Assembly: GCF_024294905.1 (NCBI RefSeq)
Contig: NZ_JANCOC010000003.1
Coordinates: 52,204-116,203 of the forward strand
Length of the DNA stretch: 64,000 nucleotides
Direction: 5' to 3'
Source: Rothia gullae
GTDB lineage: Bacteria; Actinomycetota; Actinomycetes; Actinomycetales; Micrococcaceae
A program made the position numbers and the translations under genes. Below, one piece after another: positions 50,929 through 59,750 of the stretch (positions are counted from its first letter, which is position 1; every line of letters begins with the position of its first letter). The notes below the pieces were generated by a model. It was given only the letters and a program-made list of their open reading frames with translations, was not told the origin of the DNA and did not search any database.

Positions 50929-50978
50929 GGTTAGTGTCTTTGGTCGTAGTTAAAAACCATGGTCGAAGACGCTAAACC
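50929..50978. repeat. Inverted repeat C of the hairpin array
   Basis: ggttagtgtctt (50929-50940) repeats the arm of repeat A and faces aagacgctaaacc (50966-50978), pairing with one wobble and one bulge. Confidence 0.7.
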
Positions 50979-51010
50979 GTGGCACAAATTCTGGAGGGGT
51001 CATAGCCCCC

Positions 51011-51083
51011 TAGCGAGAAGCCACATGTGTTTCCAGAAGCCACTTATGATGTGGCTGTTCGAAACACATGTGGCTTCTCGCTA
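51011..51083. repeat. Perfect 23-bp inverted repeat D with inner hairpin
   Basis: tagcgagaagccacatgtgtttc (first 20 bases at 51011-51030) is repeated as its exact complement at 51061-51083. The 27-base loop carries a second pairing, agccac (51038-51043) with gtggct (51051-51056). It stands at the boundary between normal-GC DNA and the AT-rich gene. Confidence 0.9.
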
Positions 51084-51213
51084 TTCAGCGAATCACATAC
51101 TTATGAAATTTAAGAAACCTACAATATCATCAATACTATAAGAATTTCAAAATCATTCAAGGCTAGGGCATTCAAATAATATCAAATCTGATTTGAAAAT
51201 TTTACAAATAAAG

Positions 51214-52785
51214 TCAGTCTTTAGCATCAGACCCAGATTCATATTCAGAATATATTTCACCACTATTTTTCACCAGGCAATATATGTATGCAACCAATAC
51301 ATAATCTACACTACCTTCGGGAAAGCTCCCCCCATCACCCCTTATGAGCATTTTCATCTCATTCGAATAATTATCAGAAATGAAGCTTTCAATAGCTAGA
51401 GCGAGACTCTTTCGAATCGTGTTATTTACATAATAAGTAATAAGACAAGCAATAATCAAACTAATCACAAAAAACACAAAGATTGCTAATCCACTATGAG
51501 ATTCCCAGAAGATTTCTTGCCCCTCAATCAACTGAGATATCTCCACGACAAAAGCTTCGATTACATCAATAGATATCTGAGAAACTAGCACCCACACCGT
51601 TACACCCTCAAATATCCTAAAAAAGTAAAACCTAAAAAATTCAAAGATTTTTTGCTTACCCTTCCTAATATTAAGTACATTAAACTCATATATCTCCTTA
51701 AATAAGTAGGTTGCAGAACTGAGGCCAGCACATACGCAGAGAATGACAAGCAACGTAACAAAAAATATGAATATAAAACCGTGCTCCCTCGGCATAGTTT
51801 GCGCAAAGAGAAGCGAAGCCAACCAGGGTACAGTAATCTTTACCCATTCAACACCAGAAAAATAAATCCAAAAGGCGCCTTTGATGTCGAACCCAGTGTA
51901 ACCCCTATTTCGAGAAACTATACGGTTAAATTCATAGACCGCTTCTCCACCAGACCTGGAAACGTCCAGCTTATTCACACTGACCCCTTGATTTACAAAG
52001 CCTAATTCACGCTTGCTACCTACACGTTCTTGATCAATAATTCTATAAGCCAACTCAACAGATGCACCTTGAAGCTCAGAAACATTTTTAACTCTCTGCA
52101 AAATTGATGCATACTTTATCAAAATATCATTTTCGTTATACGTTAACATCAAAGAAGATGACAGGGTAAACCATGCAAAAAATATTAATGTCCACAAAGG
52201 AATATCAGCATATCTTTCAAGTTTTATATCCGGTGGAACAACTTGCTTTCCCCAACCTGGACCATTAGCCCAATCACCAAAAAATTCAGGCGCGTAAGAT
52301 ACCCCTTGGAAATACCCAGCCAGAAGACCATGCCAAAAAACAATTACAAATACAGCAAAAACAATATAGCCCACAATTCTAGCAAACTGCCTATATGCTG
52401 CACGTCGGGCTTCACCATTAATACCGCCCGCACCATCCGCAAACTTCCCAACACTAACAAAAAGGCTCAGAAGCAAACTCGCAATTGATGTAATAATACC
52501 AATCCTCAAATCGAAAATATAATATGGGGAATTGAAAAATGCCCGAATTAATGCCCATAAAACACTATCTACCTTTTCCGGCGATTTAATGATAGTAGGA
52601 AGATTAACAATAAATGGAGAAAAATATATAATGGAAAATCCCAGAAATACTCGAAATGGAATTCTCAAAACATTCCCCCAGAATATTTTCTTTCGTTTCT
52701 CCTCATGGTTTTCTCCCCATATTTTATTTACTTTATCGATATTATAAGAAGCATTAACTTTGTCGATTATTTCTTGCTTTTTCAT
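51214..52785 (-). CDS. AT-rich orphan multi-pass membrane protein
   Basis: A 523-residue membrane protein with about eight hydrophobic segments (for example IPFRVFLGFSIIYFSPFIV, IVGYIVFAVFVIVFWHGLL, FIFIFFVTLLVILCVCAGL, LAIFVFFVISLIIACLITYY). A charged N-terminal helix and a soluble central region (residues 225-300) separate them. I recognise no family. Its codon use (A/T-ending, Lys/Ile/Phe-rich) is far from the surrounding genes, a strong sign of horizontal gain. The ATG at 52785 has AAAGGAACG upstream at long spacing. Four inverted repeats precede the gene's 3' end. Defence, secretion or transport roles are all possible. Confidence 0.7.
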   Translation of the reverse strand: MKKQEIIDKVNASYNIDKVNKIWGENHEEKRKKIFWGNVLRIPFRVFLGFSIIYFSPFIVNLPTIIKSPEKVDSVLWALIRAFFNSPYYIFDLRIGIITSIASLLLSLFVSVGKFADGAGGINGEARRAAYRQFARIVGYIVFAVFVIVFWHGLLAGYFQGVSYAPEFFGDWANGPGWGKQVVPPDIKLERYADIPLWTLIFFAWFTLSSSLMLTYNENDILIKYASILQRVKNVSELQGASVELAYRIIDQERVGSKRELGFVNQGVSVNKLDVSRSGGEAVYEFNRIVSRNRGYTGFDIKGAFWIYFSGVEWVKITVPWLASLLFAQTMPREHGFIFIFFVTLLVILCVCAGLSSATYLFKEIYEFNVLNIRKGKQKIFEFFRFYFFRIFEGVTVWVLVSQISIDVIEAFVVEISQLIEGQEIFWESHSGLAIFVFFVISLIIACLITYYVNNTIRKSLALAIESFISDNYSNEMKMLIRGDGGSFPEGSVDYVLVAYIYCLVKNSGEIYSEYESGSDAKD

Positions 52786-52843
52786 CGGTGATCGTTCCTT
52801 TCCTACATCGTTGTCAGCGGGTTATTTTCGTTATATGTGTTGA

Positions 52844-52882
52844 CCCCGCAGGCCGGTGCCCATTACGCACCAGCCTGCGGGG
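52844..52882 (-). terminator. Hairpin after the ppx/gppA gene
   Basis: A 10-bp GC stem (ccccgcaggc/gcctgcgggg) with an inner pairing (ggtgc/gcacc) lies 15 nt past the Ppx/GppA stop on the minus strand. It has no T tract. Confidence 0.55.
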
Positions 52883-52896
52883 TTCATCATCATGTT

Positions 52897-53868
52897 CTAC
52901 TCACCCAGGAGGGTCTTCGGGTTGACCGGAGTACCCGTACCCTCCGCCAGGTGCTCAATACGCTTCAAGATCAGGCCCTCACGCAGCGCCCACGGGCACA
53001 CGCGCATCGTCTCAACCCCGAACGCCTCCATCGCCGCCTCCGCAGCGATAGCGCCCGCCAGTATCTGCTCCGCACGCGCCTTCGAAACACCCGGCAAATC
53101 GCTACGCTCAGACACCGTCATCGCCTCCATGCGACGAGTCCACAGGCGCAAATCCTGCAAATGCATCTCACGCTTCACATGCGGGCCCGCCGAATACGGT
53201 GCCGCACCACAAATACGCGCCAACGAACGGAACGTCTTCGACGTACCCACCGTCATATCCGGCGCACCATAACGCAACAGATTCTCCGCCACCGGGGCAA
53301 TCTGCTCACGCACATACTTACGCAGACGCTTCACCTGCTTCGGGCTCGGCGGTTGCTCATCAAAAAACTCACGCGTCAAACGGCCCGCACCCAACGGCAC
53401 GCTCATCGCCGCATCCGGCAACGCATTCGTACCCGTCGAGAACTCAAACGAACCGCCACCAATATCAAAATCAAGGATGCGGCCCGCACCCCAGCCCTGC
53501 CAGCGGCGCACCGCAAAGTACGTAATCGCCGCCTCCTGATCACCCGAAATACCGTTCAGGCTCACGCCGGTCTGCTCACGCACCTGATGCAACACCGCCG
53601 CACCATTACCCGCCTCACGGATAGCGCTCGTGGAGAACGCCAGCAGGTCCTCCGCCTCATTCTCGATCGCGAAGTCGCGGGCGCTGGTCACGAAGCGGGT
53701 CAGCGCGTCTGCGCCCTCCTGCGAGATATTGCCCTCAGCGTCGAGGTACTGCACGAGCTGCAACGGAATCTTGTGCGATGCGTACGGTTCGGGGCGCGCT
53801 CCAGGGCGGCCGTCAATCAGTAGCAGGTGGACCGTATTCGACCCGACATCCAGAACTCCCAGGCGCAC
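52897..53868 (-). CDS. Exopolyphosphatase/guanosine pentaphosphatase family protein
   Basis: Hydrolyses polyphosphate or converts pppGpp to ppGpp. The 323-residue protein is a single ASKHA-fold Ppx/GppA domain without the HD-like C-terminal part found in the long enzymes. It has the first phosphate loop VLDVGSNTVHLLLID, STSAIREAGNG, the second phosphate loop LDFDIGGGSFEFSTG, and TVGTSKTFRSLARI. The GTG start at 53868 follows GGAGGGGAGC. It is the short Ppx1/Ppx2 type typical of actinobacteria, and the two activities cannot be separated by sequence. Confidence 0.93.
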   Translation of the reverse strand: MRLGVLDVGSNTVHLLLIDGRPGARPEPYASHKIPLQLVQYLDAEGNISQEGADALTRFVTSARDFAIENEAEDLLAFSTSAIREAGNGAAVLHQVREQTGVSLNGISGDQEAAITYFAVRRWQGWGAGRILDFDIGGGSFEFSTGTNALPDAAMSVPLGAGRLTREFFDEQPPSPKQVKRLRKYVREQIAPVAENLLRYGAPDMTVGTSKTFRSLARICGAAPYSAGPHVKREMHLQDLRLWTRRMEAMTVSERSDLPGVSKARAEQILAGAIAAEAAMEAFGVETMRVCPWALREGLILKRIEHLAEGTGTPVNPKTLLGE

Positions 53869-53998
53869 GATGCGCTCCCCTCCCCCACCGCCCGGCGGGA
53901 TATCGTCTGCGTGCGGTACCGCAGGTGCGGCGCCTCTTCCAGTCTGTCAGAGGCGCGGCTCACTCCGCAAACAATCCGGGCGGATGCCCAGCATCAGC

Positions 53999-54038
53999 AC
54001 AGCGCAAGCCTAAGAAACACAGCGCAAGCCTAAGAAAC
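53999..54038. repeat. Two 20-bp tandem repeats
   Basis: The unit acagcgcaagcctaagaaac occurs twice in exact tandem, then a partial third copy (acagcgc) follows. Confidence 0.9.
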
Positions 54039-54103
54039 ACAGCGCGGGCACAAAAATGTGCCGGACATGTACTCTTCCGGGTATGCAAAGCCCGAGCACG
54101 CAA

Positions 54104-54158
54104 AAGGCGCAGGAGGCGCCCCACCCCGCTAAGGGGTTCGGGACGCGTCCTGCGCCTT
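54104..54158 (-). terminator. Terminator of topA
   Basis: A long stem (aaggcgcagga... with ...tcctgcgcctt, then gcgccccacccc with ggggttcgggacgc imperfectly) is followed on the minus strand by TTTGC, 12 nt past the topA stop. Confidence 0.7.
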
Positions 54159-54170
54159 CAGGTAGAAGAG

Positions 54171-57008
54171 CTACTCGGCGGTCTTCTTCGCCGCGGTCTT
54201 ACGAGTGGTCGTCTTCTTCGCGGTAGTAGTAGACTTCGCAGTCGTCTTCTTAGCCGTAGTCTTCTTAGCAGTGCTAGTTTTCTTAGCCGTAGTGGTCTTC
54301 TTCGCGGCGGTCTTACGCTTGACCGGGCCCTTCGCACGCTTGTCAGCAAGCAGCTGCACCGCACGCTCGTGGGTCAGCGACTCGACCGACTCCGCACGCG
54401 GAACCGTAATGTTCGTAATGCCGTCGGTAATGTACGGGCCAAAGCGGCCGTCCTTCACCACAATCTTCTTCTCACTGACCGGGTCCACGCCCAGCTCAGC
54501 CAGCGGAGGCTTAGCCGCCGCACGACCGCGCTGCTTCGGCTGGGAGTAAATCTCCAGCGCCTGCTCCAGCATAATCGTGAAAATCTCGTCCTCGCTGCCA
54601 ATCGAGCGGGAGTCCGTGCCCTTCTTCAGGTACGGGCCAAAGCGGCCGTTCTGCACGGTAATCTCCACGCCCTCAGCGTCGGTACCGAGCACGCGCGGCA
54701 GGCTCATCAGCTGCAGCGCCTGTTCCAGGGTCACGGTCGCCAGGTCCATGGACTTGAACAGGGACGCGGTGCGCGGCTTGGCGGGCTTGGGCTTCTTCTT
54801 CGGCTTGGGCTTGCCGTTCTTGTAGTATTCGGTCGGCTGCGCGTCCAGGTACGCCTGAATCTGCTCCTCGGTCATCTCTTCGATGACTTCGGTGACGTAG
54901 GGGCCGTAGCGGCCGTCGCGTGCCACGATCTGGTTGCCGGAGACCGGGTCCACGCCGAGCACGCGGCCGTCGGATTTACCCTGTTCGAGCAGTTCGCGTG
55001 CCTTCGCTTCGGTCAGTTCGTCCGGTGCCAGGTCGGCGGGTACGTTCGCGCGGATCGGTTCGGTCAGTTCGCCGGTTTCGGTGTCAAGGGTGCCTTGGGC
55101 TTCCAGGTAGGGGCCGAACTTGCCCACACGCAGCACAATGCCGTCCGCGATCGGGATGGAGTTGATGCTGCGGGCATCAATCTCGCCGAGGTTGTCGACG
55201 ATGGGCTTCAGACCGCGCTTGGAGCCGCCTCCGAAGTAGAACTCACCCAGCCATTCGACGCGGGATTCTTCGCCGCGTGCGATGCGGTCGAGGTCTTCTT
55301 CCATCTGCGCGGTGAACTCGTAGTTCACGTAGGGGCCGAAGCTGGATTCGAGCAGGCGCACCACGGAGAACGCGATCCAGGACGGGATCAACGAACCAGA
55401 ACGAACGTTCACGTATCCGCGGTCCATGATGGTCGAAATAACCGCCGCGTAGGTGGACGGGCGGCCAATGCCCAGCTCGTCCAGGGTCTTCACTAGGGAG
55501 GCCTCGGTGTAGCGCGGAGGCGGCAGGGTCTCGTGGCCGGCGGGTTCAATCGCCTCGGCGGTCAGTGCCTCGCCGGTGGTCAGGTTCGGCAGGCGCTTCT
55601 CAGCGTCCTTCGCCTCACGCTCAGCCACGCGGGATGCGTCAACGCCCTCCTCGTAGGCGGCGAGGAAGCCGCGGAAGGTGATGACGGTACCGGATGCAGC
55701 GAACTCGGCGTCCTGGCCGTTAGATGCCACGGCGCCCAGGCGCACGGAGGCGGTGGAACCGGTCGCGTCAGCCATCTGGGAGGCGACGGTACGCTTCCAG
55801 ATTAGCTCGTAGAGGCGGAACTCATCGTTGGACAGGGAGCCGCGCACAGCGTCCGGGGTGCGGAAGGTGTCACCGGCGGGGCGGATTGCTTCGTGGGCTT
55901 CCTGCGCGTTCTTGCTCTTGGAGGTGTACACGCGCGGTGCGGAGGGCACGAATTCTGCGCCGTACAGCTCGGATGCCTGGCGGCGTGCGGCGGAGATTGC
56001 CTGCTCGCTCAGTGCCACCGAGTCGGTACGCATGTAGGTGATGTAACCGTTTTCGTAGAGGCGCTGCGCCACCTGCATGGTCACGCGGGAGGAGAAACGC
56101 AGCTTACGTGCGGCTTCCTGCTGCAGGGTGGAGGTGGTGAACGGCGCTGCGGGGCGGCGCTTGTACGGCTTGGTCTCAACGGAGCGTACGGAGAACGCGG
56201 CGGACTGCAGGGCTGCGGCGAGCGCGCGGGCGGCTTCCTCGTTCAGGTGGGTGACCTTGGAGGTGTTGAGGGTGCCGTTGTCGGCGAAGTCCTTGCCGGT
56301 GGCGATGCGGTTGCCGTCTACGGCGACCAGCTTGGCGTCGAAGCCTTCGGAGGCTGCGGTCAGGAAGCGTCCGGTCAGGTCCCAGTAGTTGGCGGCGACG
56401 AATGCCATGCGTTCGCGTTCGCGTTCGACGACGAGGCGGGTTGCGACGGACTGCACGCGGCCTGCGGAGAGGCCGCGGCCAACCTTGCGCCAGAGTACAG
56501 GGGAAATTTCGTAACCGTAGATGCGGTCGAGGATGCGGCGGGTTTCCTGCGCGTCGACCAGGTGCAGGTCGATGTCACGCAGTTCGCCGAAGGCACGCTG
56601 AATGGCTTCCCGGGTGATTTCGGGGAAGGTCATGCGGTAGACGGGTACCTTGGGCTTGAGGACTTCCTTCAGGTGCCATGCGATGGCTTCACCTTCGCGG
56701 TCACCATCGGTTGCCAGGTAGAGCGCGTCTACTTCTTTGAGCTTGCGCTTGAGTTCGGCGACCTTTTTCTTTTTGTCGGGGTTGACCACGTAGTAGGGGT
56801 CGAAGTTCTCTTCAACGTTGACAGCGAACTTGCCGACGGGGCTCTTTTTGAGGTTTTCGGGTAGTTCGGAGGGCTGCGGAAGGTCGCGGATATGGCCCAT
56901 GGACGAGTCGACAAGGTAGTCCTCGCCGAGGTAGCTGCTAATGGTTTTGACCTTGGAGGGAGACTCCACAATCAGCAGGGCTTTTCCGGTCTTTGCCTGA
57001 GCGGGCAC
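54171..57008 (-). CDS. topA: DNA topoisomerase I
   Basis: Relaxes negative supercoils. The 945-residue type IA enzyme has the Toprim domain with the start KALLIVESPSKVKTI and DGDREGE at 101-107, the catalytic Tyr325 in NGYITYMRTDS, and ERGYV-type later regions. C-terminally come several FGPY-type repeats (GPYVTEVIEEMTEE, FGPYLKKGTDS, FGPYITDG). The last 75 residues are a Lys/Thr/Ala-rich tail, typical of actinobacterial TopA and thought to aid processivity. GTG at 57008 has GAGGAGTGCC upstream. There is no Cys zinc finger. It is transcribed alone. Confidence 0.97.
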   Translation of the reverse strand: MPAQAKTGKALLIVESPSKVKTISSYLGEDYLVDSSMGHIRDLPQPSELPENLKKSPVGKFAVNVEENFDPYYVVNPDKKKKVAELKRKLKEVDALYLATDGDREGEAIAWHLKEVLKPKVPVYRMTFPEITREAIQRAFGELRDIDLHLVDAQETRRILDRIYGYEISPVLWRKVGRGLSAGRVQSVATRLVVERERERMAFVAANYWDLTGRFLTAASEGFDAKLVAVDGNRIATGKDFADNGTLNTSKVTHLNEEAARALAAALQSAAFSVRSVETKPYKRRPAAPFTTSTLQQEAARKLRFSSRVTMQVAQRLYENGYITYMRTDSVALSEQAISAARRQASELYGAEFVPSAPRVYTSKSKNAQEAHEAIRPAGDTFRTPDAVRGSLSNDEFRLYELIWKRTVASQMADATGSTASVRLGAVASNGQDAEFAASGTVITFRGFLAAYEEGVDASRVAEREAKDAEKRLPNLTTGEALTAEAIEPAGHETLPPPRYTEASLVKTLDELGIGRPSTYAAVISTIMDRGYVNVRSGSLIPSWIAFSVVRLLESSFGPYVNYEFTAQMEEDLDRIARGEESRVEWLGEFYFGGGSKRGLKPIVDNLGEIDARSINSIPIADGIVLRVGKFGPYLEAQGTLDTETGELTEPIRANVPADLAPDELTEAKARELLEQGKSDGRVLGVDPVSGNQIVARDGRYGPYVTEVIEEMTEEQIQAYLDAQPTEYYKNGKPKPKKKPKPAKPRTASLFKSMDLATVTLEQALQLMSLPRVLGTDAEGVEITVQNGRFGPYLKKGTDSRSIGSEDEIFTIMLEQALEIYSQPKQRGRAAAKPPLAELGVDPVSEKKIVVKDGRFGPYITDGITNITVPRAESVESLTHERAVQLLADKRAKGPVKRKTAAKKTTTAKKTSTAKKTTAKKTTAKSTTTAKKTTTRKTAAKKTAE

Positions 57009-57378
57009 GGCACTCCTCTATCTGTATGTTGAAAAGCTACGTATTCAACCATAACCTACGCTGGCGCTTGTGGGCGCCGGCGGGTTGTGGTGTACGTGAG
57101 GTGAGGTGATTGGTAGGGGTGTAGTTTATGTTGGGTTGATGTGGTGCGCTCGGTGCGTTTCATGCGGCGAGCACGCGGGGGACCGGCGCGAGGCGAGCTG
57201 GCCCGGTTCTGGTTGATGAGGACCGGGTTTGTTGAGCTTGCGTGAGTGCGCAGGGTACTCGGTACATCATACGGTACCGGAGCGGTGGTATGTGTACAGG
57301 GGTGTGTGTACAGGGCGGGTGTGCGGAACTCATGCAGGGTATAGCACTGGGATGCACCGCACCCGCTCACCTGCGTTT
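57009..57378. other. Intergenic region between the PNPOx-like gene and topA
   Basis: About 370 bases holding the topA promoter on the minus strand. No gene, terminator or RNA is recognised. Confidence 0.4.
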
Positions 57379-57837
57379 CTAGCTGGTGAGGGTATCCGAG
57401 TTGGGGTGGGTGCCGTCCAGGTATGCGGGTAGCAGCGGGTATTCGCGGCCGTACACGGTCTGCGGCGCGATGCGCACCCACTGCATTTCGTGGGTTTCGG
57501 AGTCGGGCAGGTCGAAGGTACGCACGATCTGCGGGGTCATTTCCGGCGGTAGCCAGTGGGCGATACCGACCACGATGACGGAGCGGATGCCATCTTCGAG
57601 GGTTTCGTCAATTTCGAAGGCGACGCGGCGGCTGACCACCACGGAGGAGAACTTGTTGCCGCGGGTGGTGCGGATGTAGATTTCCTGCTTGTCGTCTTGG
57701 CTGGCGACGGCGTAGAGCACGGGCAGCACATCGACGTGCTGTCCGTCAGTGAGGATGAGGCGGCCGAGAGTGTTTGCGTGCAGACGCTCCCAGCACTTGT
57801 CGACGCTGATACTTTCATCGGGGTACAGGTTACTCAT
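57379..57837 (-). CDS. PNPOx-like split-barrel flavin/F420-binding family protein
   Basis: A 152-residue split beta-barrel protein of the pyridoxamine 5'-phosphate oxidase superfamily. It has the typical start CWERLHANTLGRLILTDG, then VLPVLYAVAS, the strand IYIRTTRGNKFSSVVVSRRVAFEID, and VVGIAHWLPP. Such small actinobacterial members bind FMN, F420 or heme and reduce varied compounds, so the cofactor and substrate remain open. The ATG at 57837 is divergent from the methyltransferase gene, with a shared promoter region of 144 bp. Confidence 0.82.
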   Translation of the reverse strand: MSNLYPDESISVDKCWERLHANTLGRLILTDGQHVDVLPVLYAVASQDDKQEIYIRTTRGNKFSSVVVSRRVAFEIDETLEDGIRSVIVVGIAHWLPPEMTPQIVRTFDLPDSETHEMQWVRIAPQTVYGREYPLLPAYLDGTHPNSDTLTS

Positions 57838-57968
57838 GGTTTCAGTGTATGCGATGGGGTGGGCGCTCTTGCGCAGATGACAATTTTGGTCAGTGGGTGG
57901 GTCGGAGCTGTGTCATTGCGCTGCCATCTATATGCGGTGGGCGCGCCCGGGCAGATGCGGCGGGTGCG

Positions 57969-57974
57969 TAGAAT
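57969..57974 (+). promoter_or_regulatory. -10 box of leaderless methyltransferase promoter
   Basis: TAGAAT lies 7 nt before the ATG at 57982 and there is no ribosome-binding site. Confidence 0.5.
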
Positions 57975-57981
57975 GGTGTGC

Positions 57982-59748
57982 ATGACTATTTCTGCCGCCT
58001 CTTTCGCTCCCGAGTACGCCGCCGTTGCAGATGCTCCCCGCAGCGATAATTACGCCCGCCTGACCCGCATCCGTGAACGCCTGCTGGCGTTGAACTACAG
58101 CTATGACGCTGTGCAGGAGCTGCTCGGTGTTGAGGCAGCTGAGGCGATGGCTCGCGACCAGGTGGTTCCGGGCTTGTGGCGTGTGGAGCATATTCTGTGC
58201 GGCGATTACAGCGCGGGTGAGAAAAACCTGGCGCGTCTGCTGGCGTTTTTCCTGCTGGCTCGCCCGCTCACTGAGGCTGAGGCAGCCGAGGTTTTCGGCA
58301 ATGCCCTGGTTGACTTCGAGGATGCCGCGCTGATTGAGCGCGATGCCGCGGATTCTGCCCGCTGGTCCGCGAGCGTTGATTTGCGCCCGCACGCCGCCGA
58401 TGACGGCACCGAAATCTTTGTTGCCGCCGACCTGGGCGCGCATCAGCGCCCCGGCGTGCTCCGTAAGGATCACGTGCTCGGCATTGGTCATGCCTCACTG
58501 ACTCTGGCGCAGATTACCGAACGCACCCCCGTCAAGCGTGCCCTGGATGTGGGCACCGGCTGCGGTATTCAGACCTTCCACCTGCTCGCCCACGCTGAGC
58601 ACGTGACCGCCACCGATATTTCGGAGCGTGCCCTGGCGTTCACCCGTTTTAACCTGCTGCTGAACGCGCAGGCACTCAATATTGATCCGCAGAACCCGCA
58701 GGCGCGCGTGAGCCTGCGTGAGGGTTCCCTGCTGGAGCCGGTTGCCGGTGAGCTTTTTGACCTGGTGGTGTCGAACCCGCCGTTCGTGATTACCCCGCGT
58801 GTTGCCGGTGAGAGCGCCGAGGAGCAGTTCACCTACCGCGACGGCGGCCTGCCCGGTGACGAAATTGTGAGCGCGATGGTGCGTCAGCTGCCGTCGGTGC
58901 TGGTGCCCGGTGGCCGCGCGCAGATGCTGGGCAACTGGGAAATTATTCGCGATTCTGCAGGCCCGGAAGCACTGAGCCCGTGGGATGAGCGTCCGCGTGC
59001 ATGGGTTGCCGACGGCGGCGCGGAGGCGTGGTTTATTCAGCGTGAGGCGCTGACCCCCGCCTCCTACGCGGAGACCTGGTTGAAGGATGCGAGTGAGAAC
59101 CGCGACCGCAGCCACTACGAGCAGACCTACGTGGCGTACCTGAACGACTTCGCTTCCCGGAACGTTCATTCTATTGGTTTCGGCATGATTTGGCTGCGCC
59201 GCCCGACAGTGGCGACCGCGGCAGGCATGACTGAACCCCTGCAGCGTTTCGAGGAGATCACCTACCCGATTCAGCATCCCATCGCCCGCGCCCTCACCGA
59301 GTCCGTGCGCCGCTATGACCGCCTCGCCGCCATGGACGATGAGGCGCTCCTTACCGCGCATCTGGAGGTCGCCGAGGACGTCACCGAGGAACGCCACGGC
59401 CGCCCCGGTGCCGAGCACCCCAGCGTCATTTTGTTGCGTGCAGGTTCGGGTCTGTGCCGCACCCAGTTGCTCTCCACTGAGACGGCGGGCTTTGCCTCGG
59501 CGAGCGATGGTGAGCTTGCCGTGGGTCAGATTGTGGCGGCTCTTGCCATGCTACTGTCATGGCCTGAATACGACGAGGCTGCCGCCGCGGCACGCGGTAC
59601 GCAGGAGCAGCATCCGCGCGACACTCTGCTGCACGCGGTGCGTGAGCTGGTGCTCAAGAGCTTCCTGCACTTTAGCGACGAGCACGCGGGCGCAGAATCG
59701 GCTGGCGAAAATGCCGCTGAGGTATATGCGGCAGAAGTGCAGGGCTAG
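57982..59748 (+). CDS. HemK/PrmC-like class I methyltransferase with extra domains
   Basis: A 588-residue SAM-dependent methyltransferase. The centre has RALDVGTGCGIQTFHLL (motif I), TATDISERALAFTRFN (acidic motif) and LVVSNPPFVITP (NPPF motif as in HemK/RsmC-like N-methyltransferases). A DUF7059-like N-terminal domain of about 170 residues and a C-terminal extension of about 220 residues with a disordered Glu/Ala tail are unusual. The substrate is likely a Gln or nucleobase in RNA or protein, but not resolved. The ATG at 57982 is chosen from the -10 box. It is immediately followed by the pyrimidine-dimer glycosylase gene, so the two are translationally coupled. Confidence 0.87.
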   Translation: MTISAASFAPEYAAVADAPRSDNYARLTRIRERLLALNYSYDAVQELLGVEAAEAMARDQVVPGLWRVEHILCGDYSAGEKNLARLLAFFLLARPLTEAEAAEVFGNALVDFEDAALIERDAADSARWSASVDLRPHAADDGTEIFVAADLGAHQRPGVLRKDHVLGIGHASLTLAQITERTPVKRALDVGTGCGIQTFHLLAHAEHVTATDISERALAFTRFNLLLNAQALNIDPQNPQARVSLREGSLLEPVAGELFDLVVSNPPFVITPRVAGESAEEQFTYRDGGLPGDEIVSAMVRQLPSVLVPGGRAQMLGNWEIIRDSAGPEALSPWDERPRAWVADGGAEAWFIQREALTPASYAETWLKDASENRDRSHYEQTYVAYLNDFASRNVHSIGFGMIWLRRPTVATAAGMTEPLQRFEEITYPIQHPIARALTESVRRYDRLAAMDDEALLTAHLEVAEDVTEERHGRPGAEHPSVILLRAGSGLCRTQLLSTETAGFASASDGELAVGQIVAALAMLLSWPEYDEAAAAARGTQEQHPRDTLLHAVRELVLKSFLHFSDEHAGAESAGENAAEVYAAEVQG

Positions 59749-59750
59749 GC

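Larger units (their letters stand above)
53869..54170. other. Intergenic region between topA and the ppx/gppA gene
   Basis: About 300 bases. It contains the Ppx/GppA promoter, a 20-bp tandem repeat (53999-54038) and the topA terminator (54104-54158). No gene is supported. Confidence 0.5.

Noticed and set aside
50959..51141. A 60-codon frame across the hairpin array
   Set aside because: It is built on the inverted repeat itself and has no ribosome-binding site or similarity.
53778..55496. A 572-codon plus-strand frame antisense to topA
   Set aside because: It spans the Ppx start, a terminator and the TopA C-terminal repeats, and has shadow-type composition.
57556..57981. Extension of the methyltransferase frame upstream to 57556
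   Set aside because: It runs through the divergent PNPOx-like gene; the -10 box before 57982 and family similarity both place the start at 57982.
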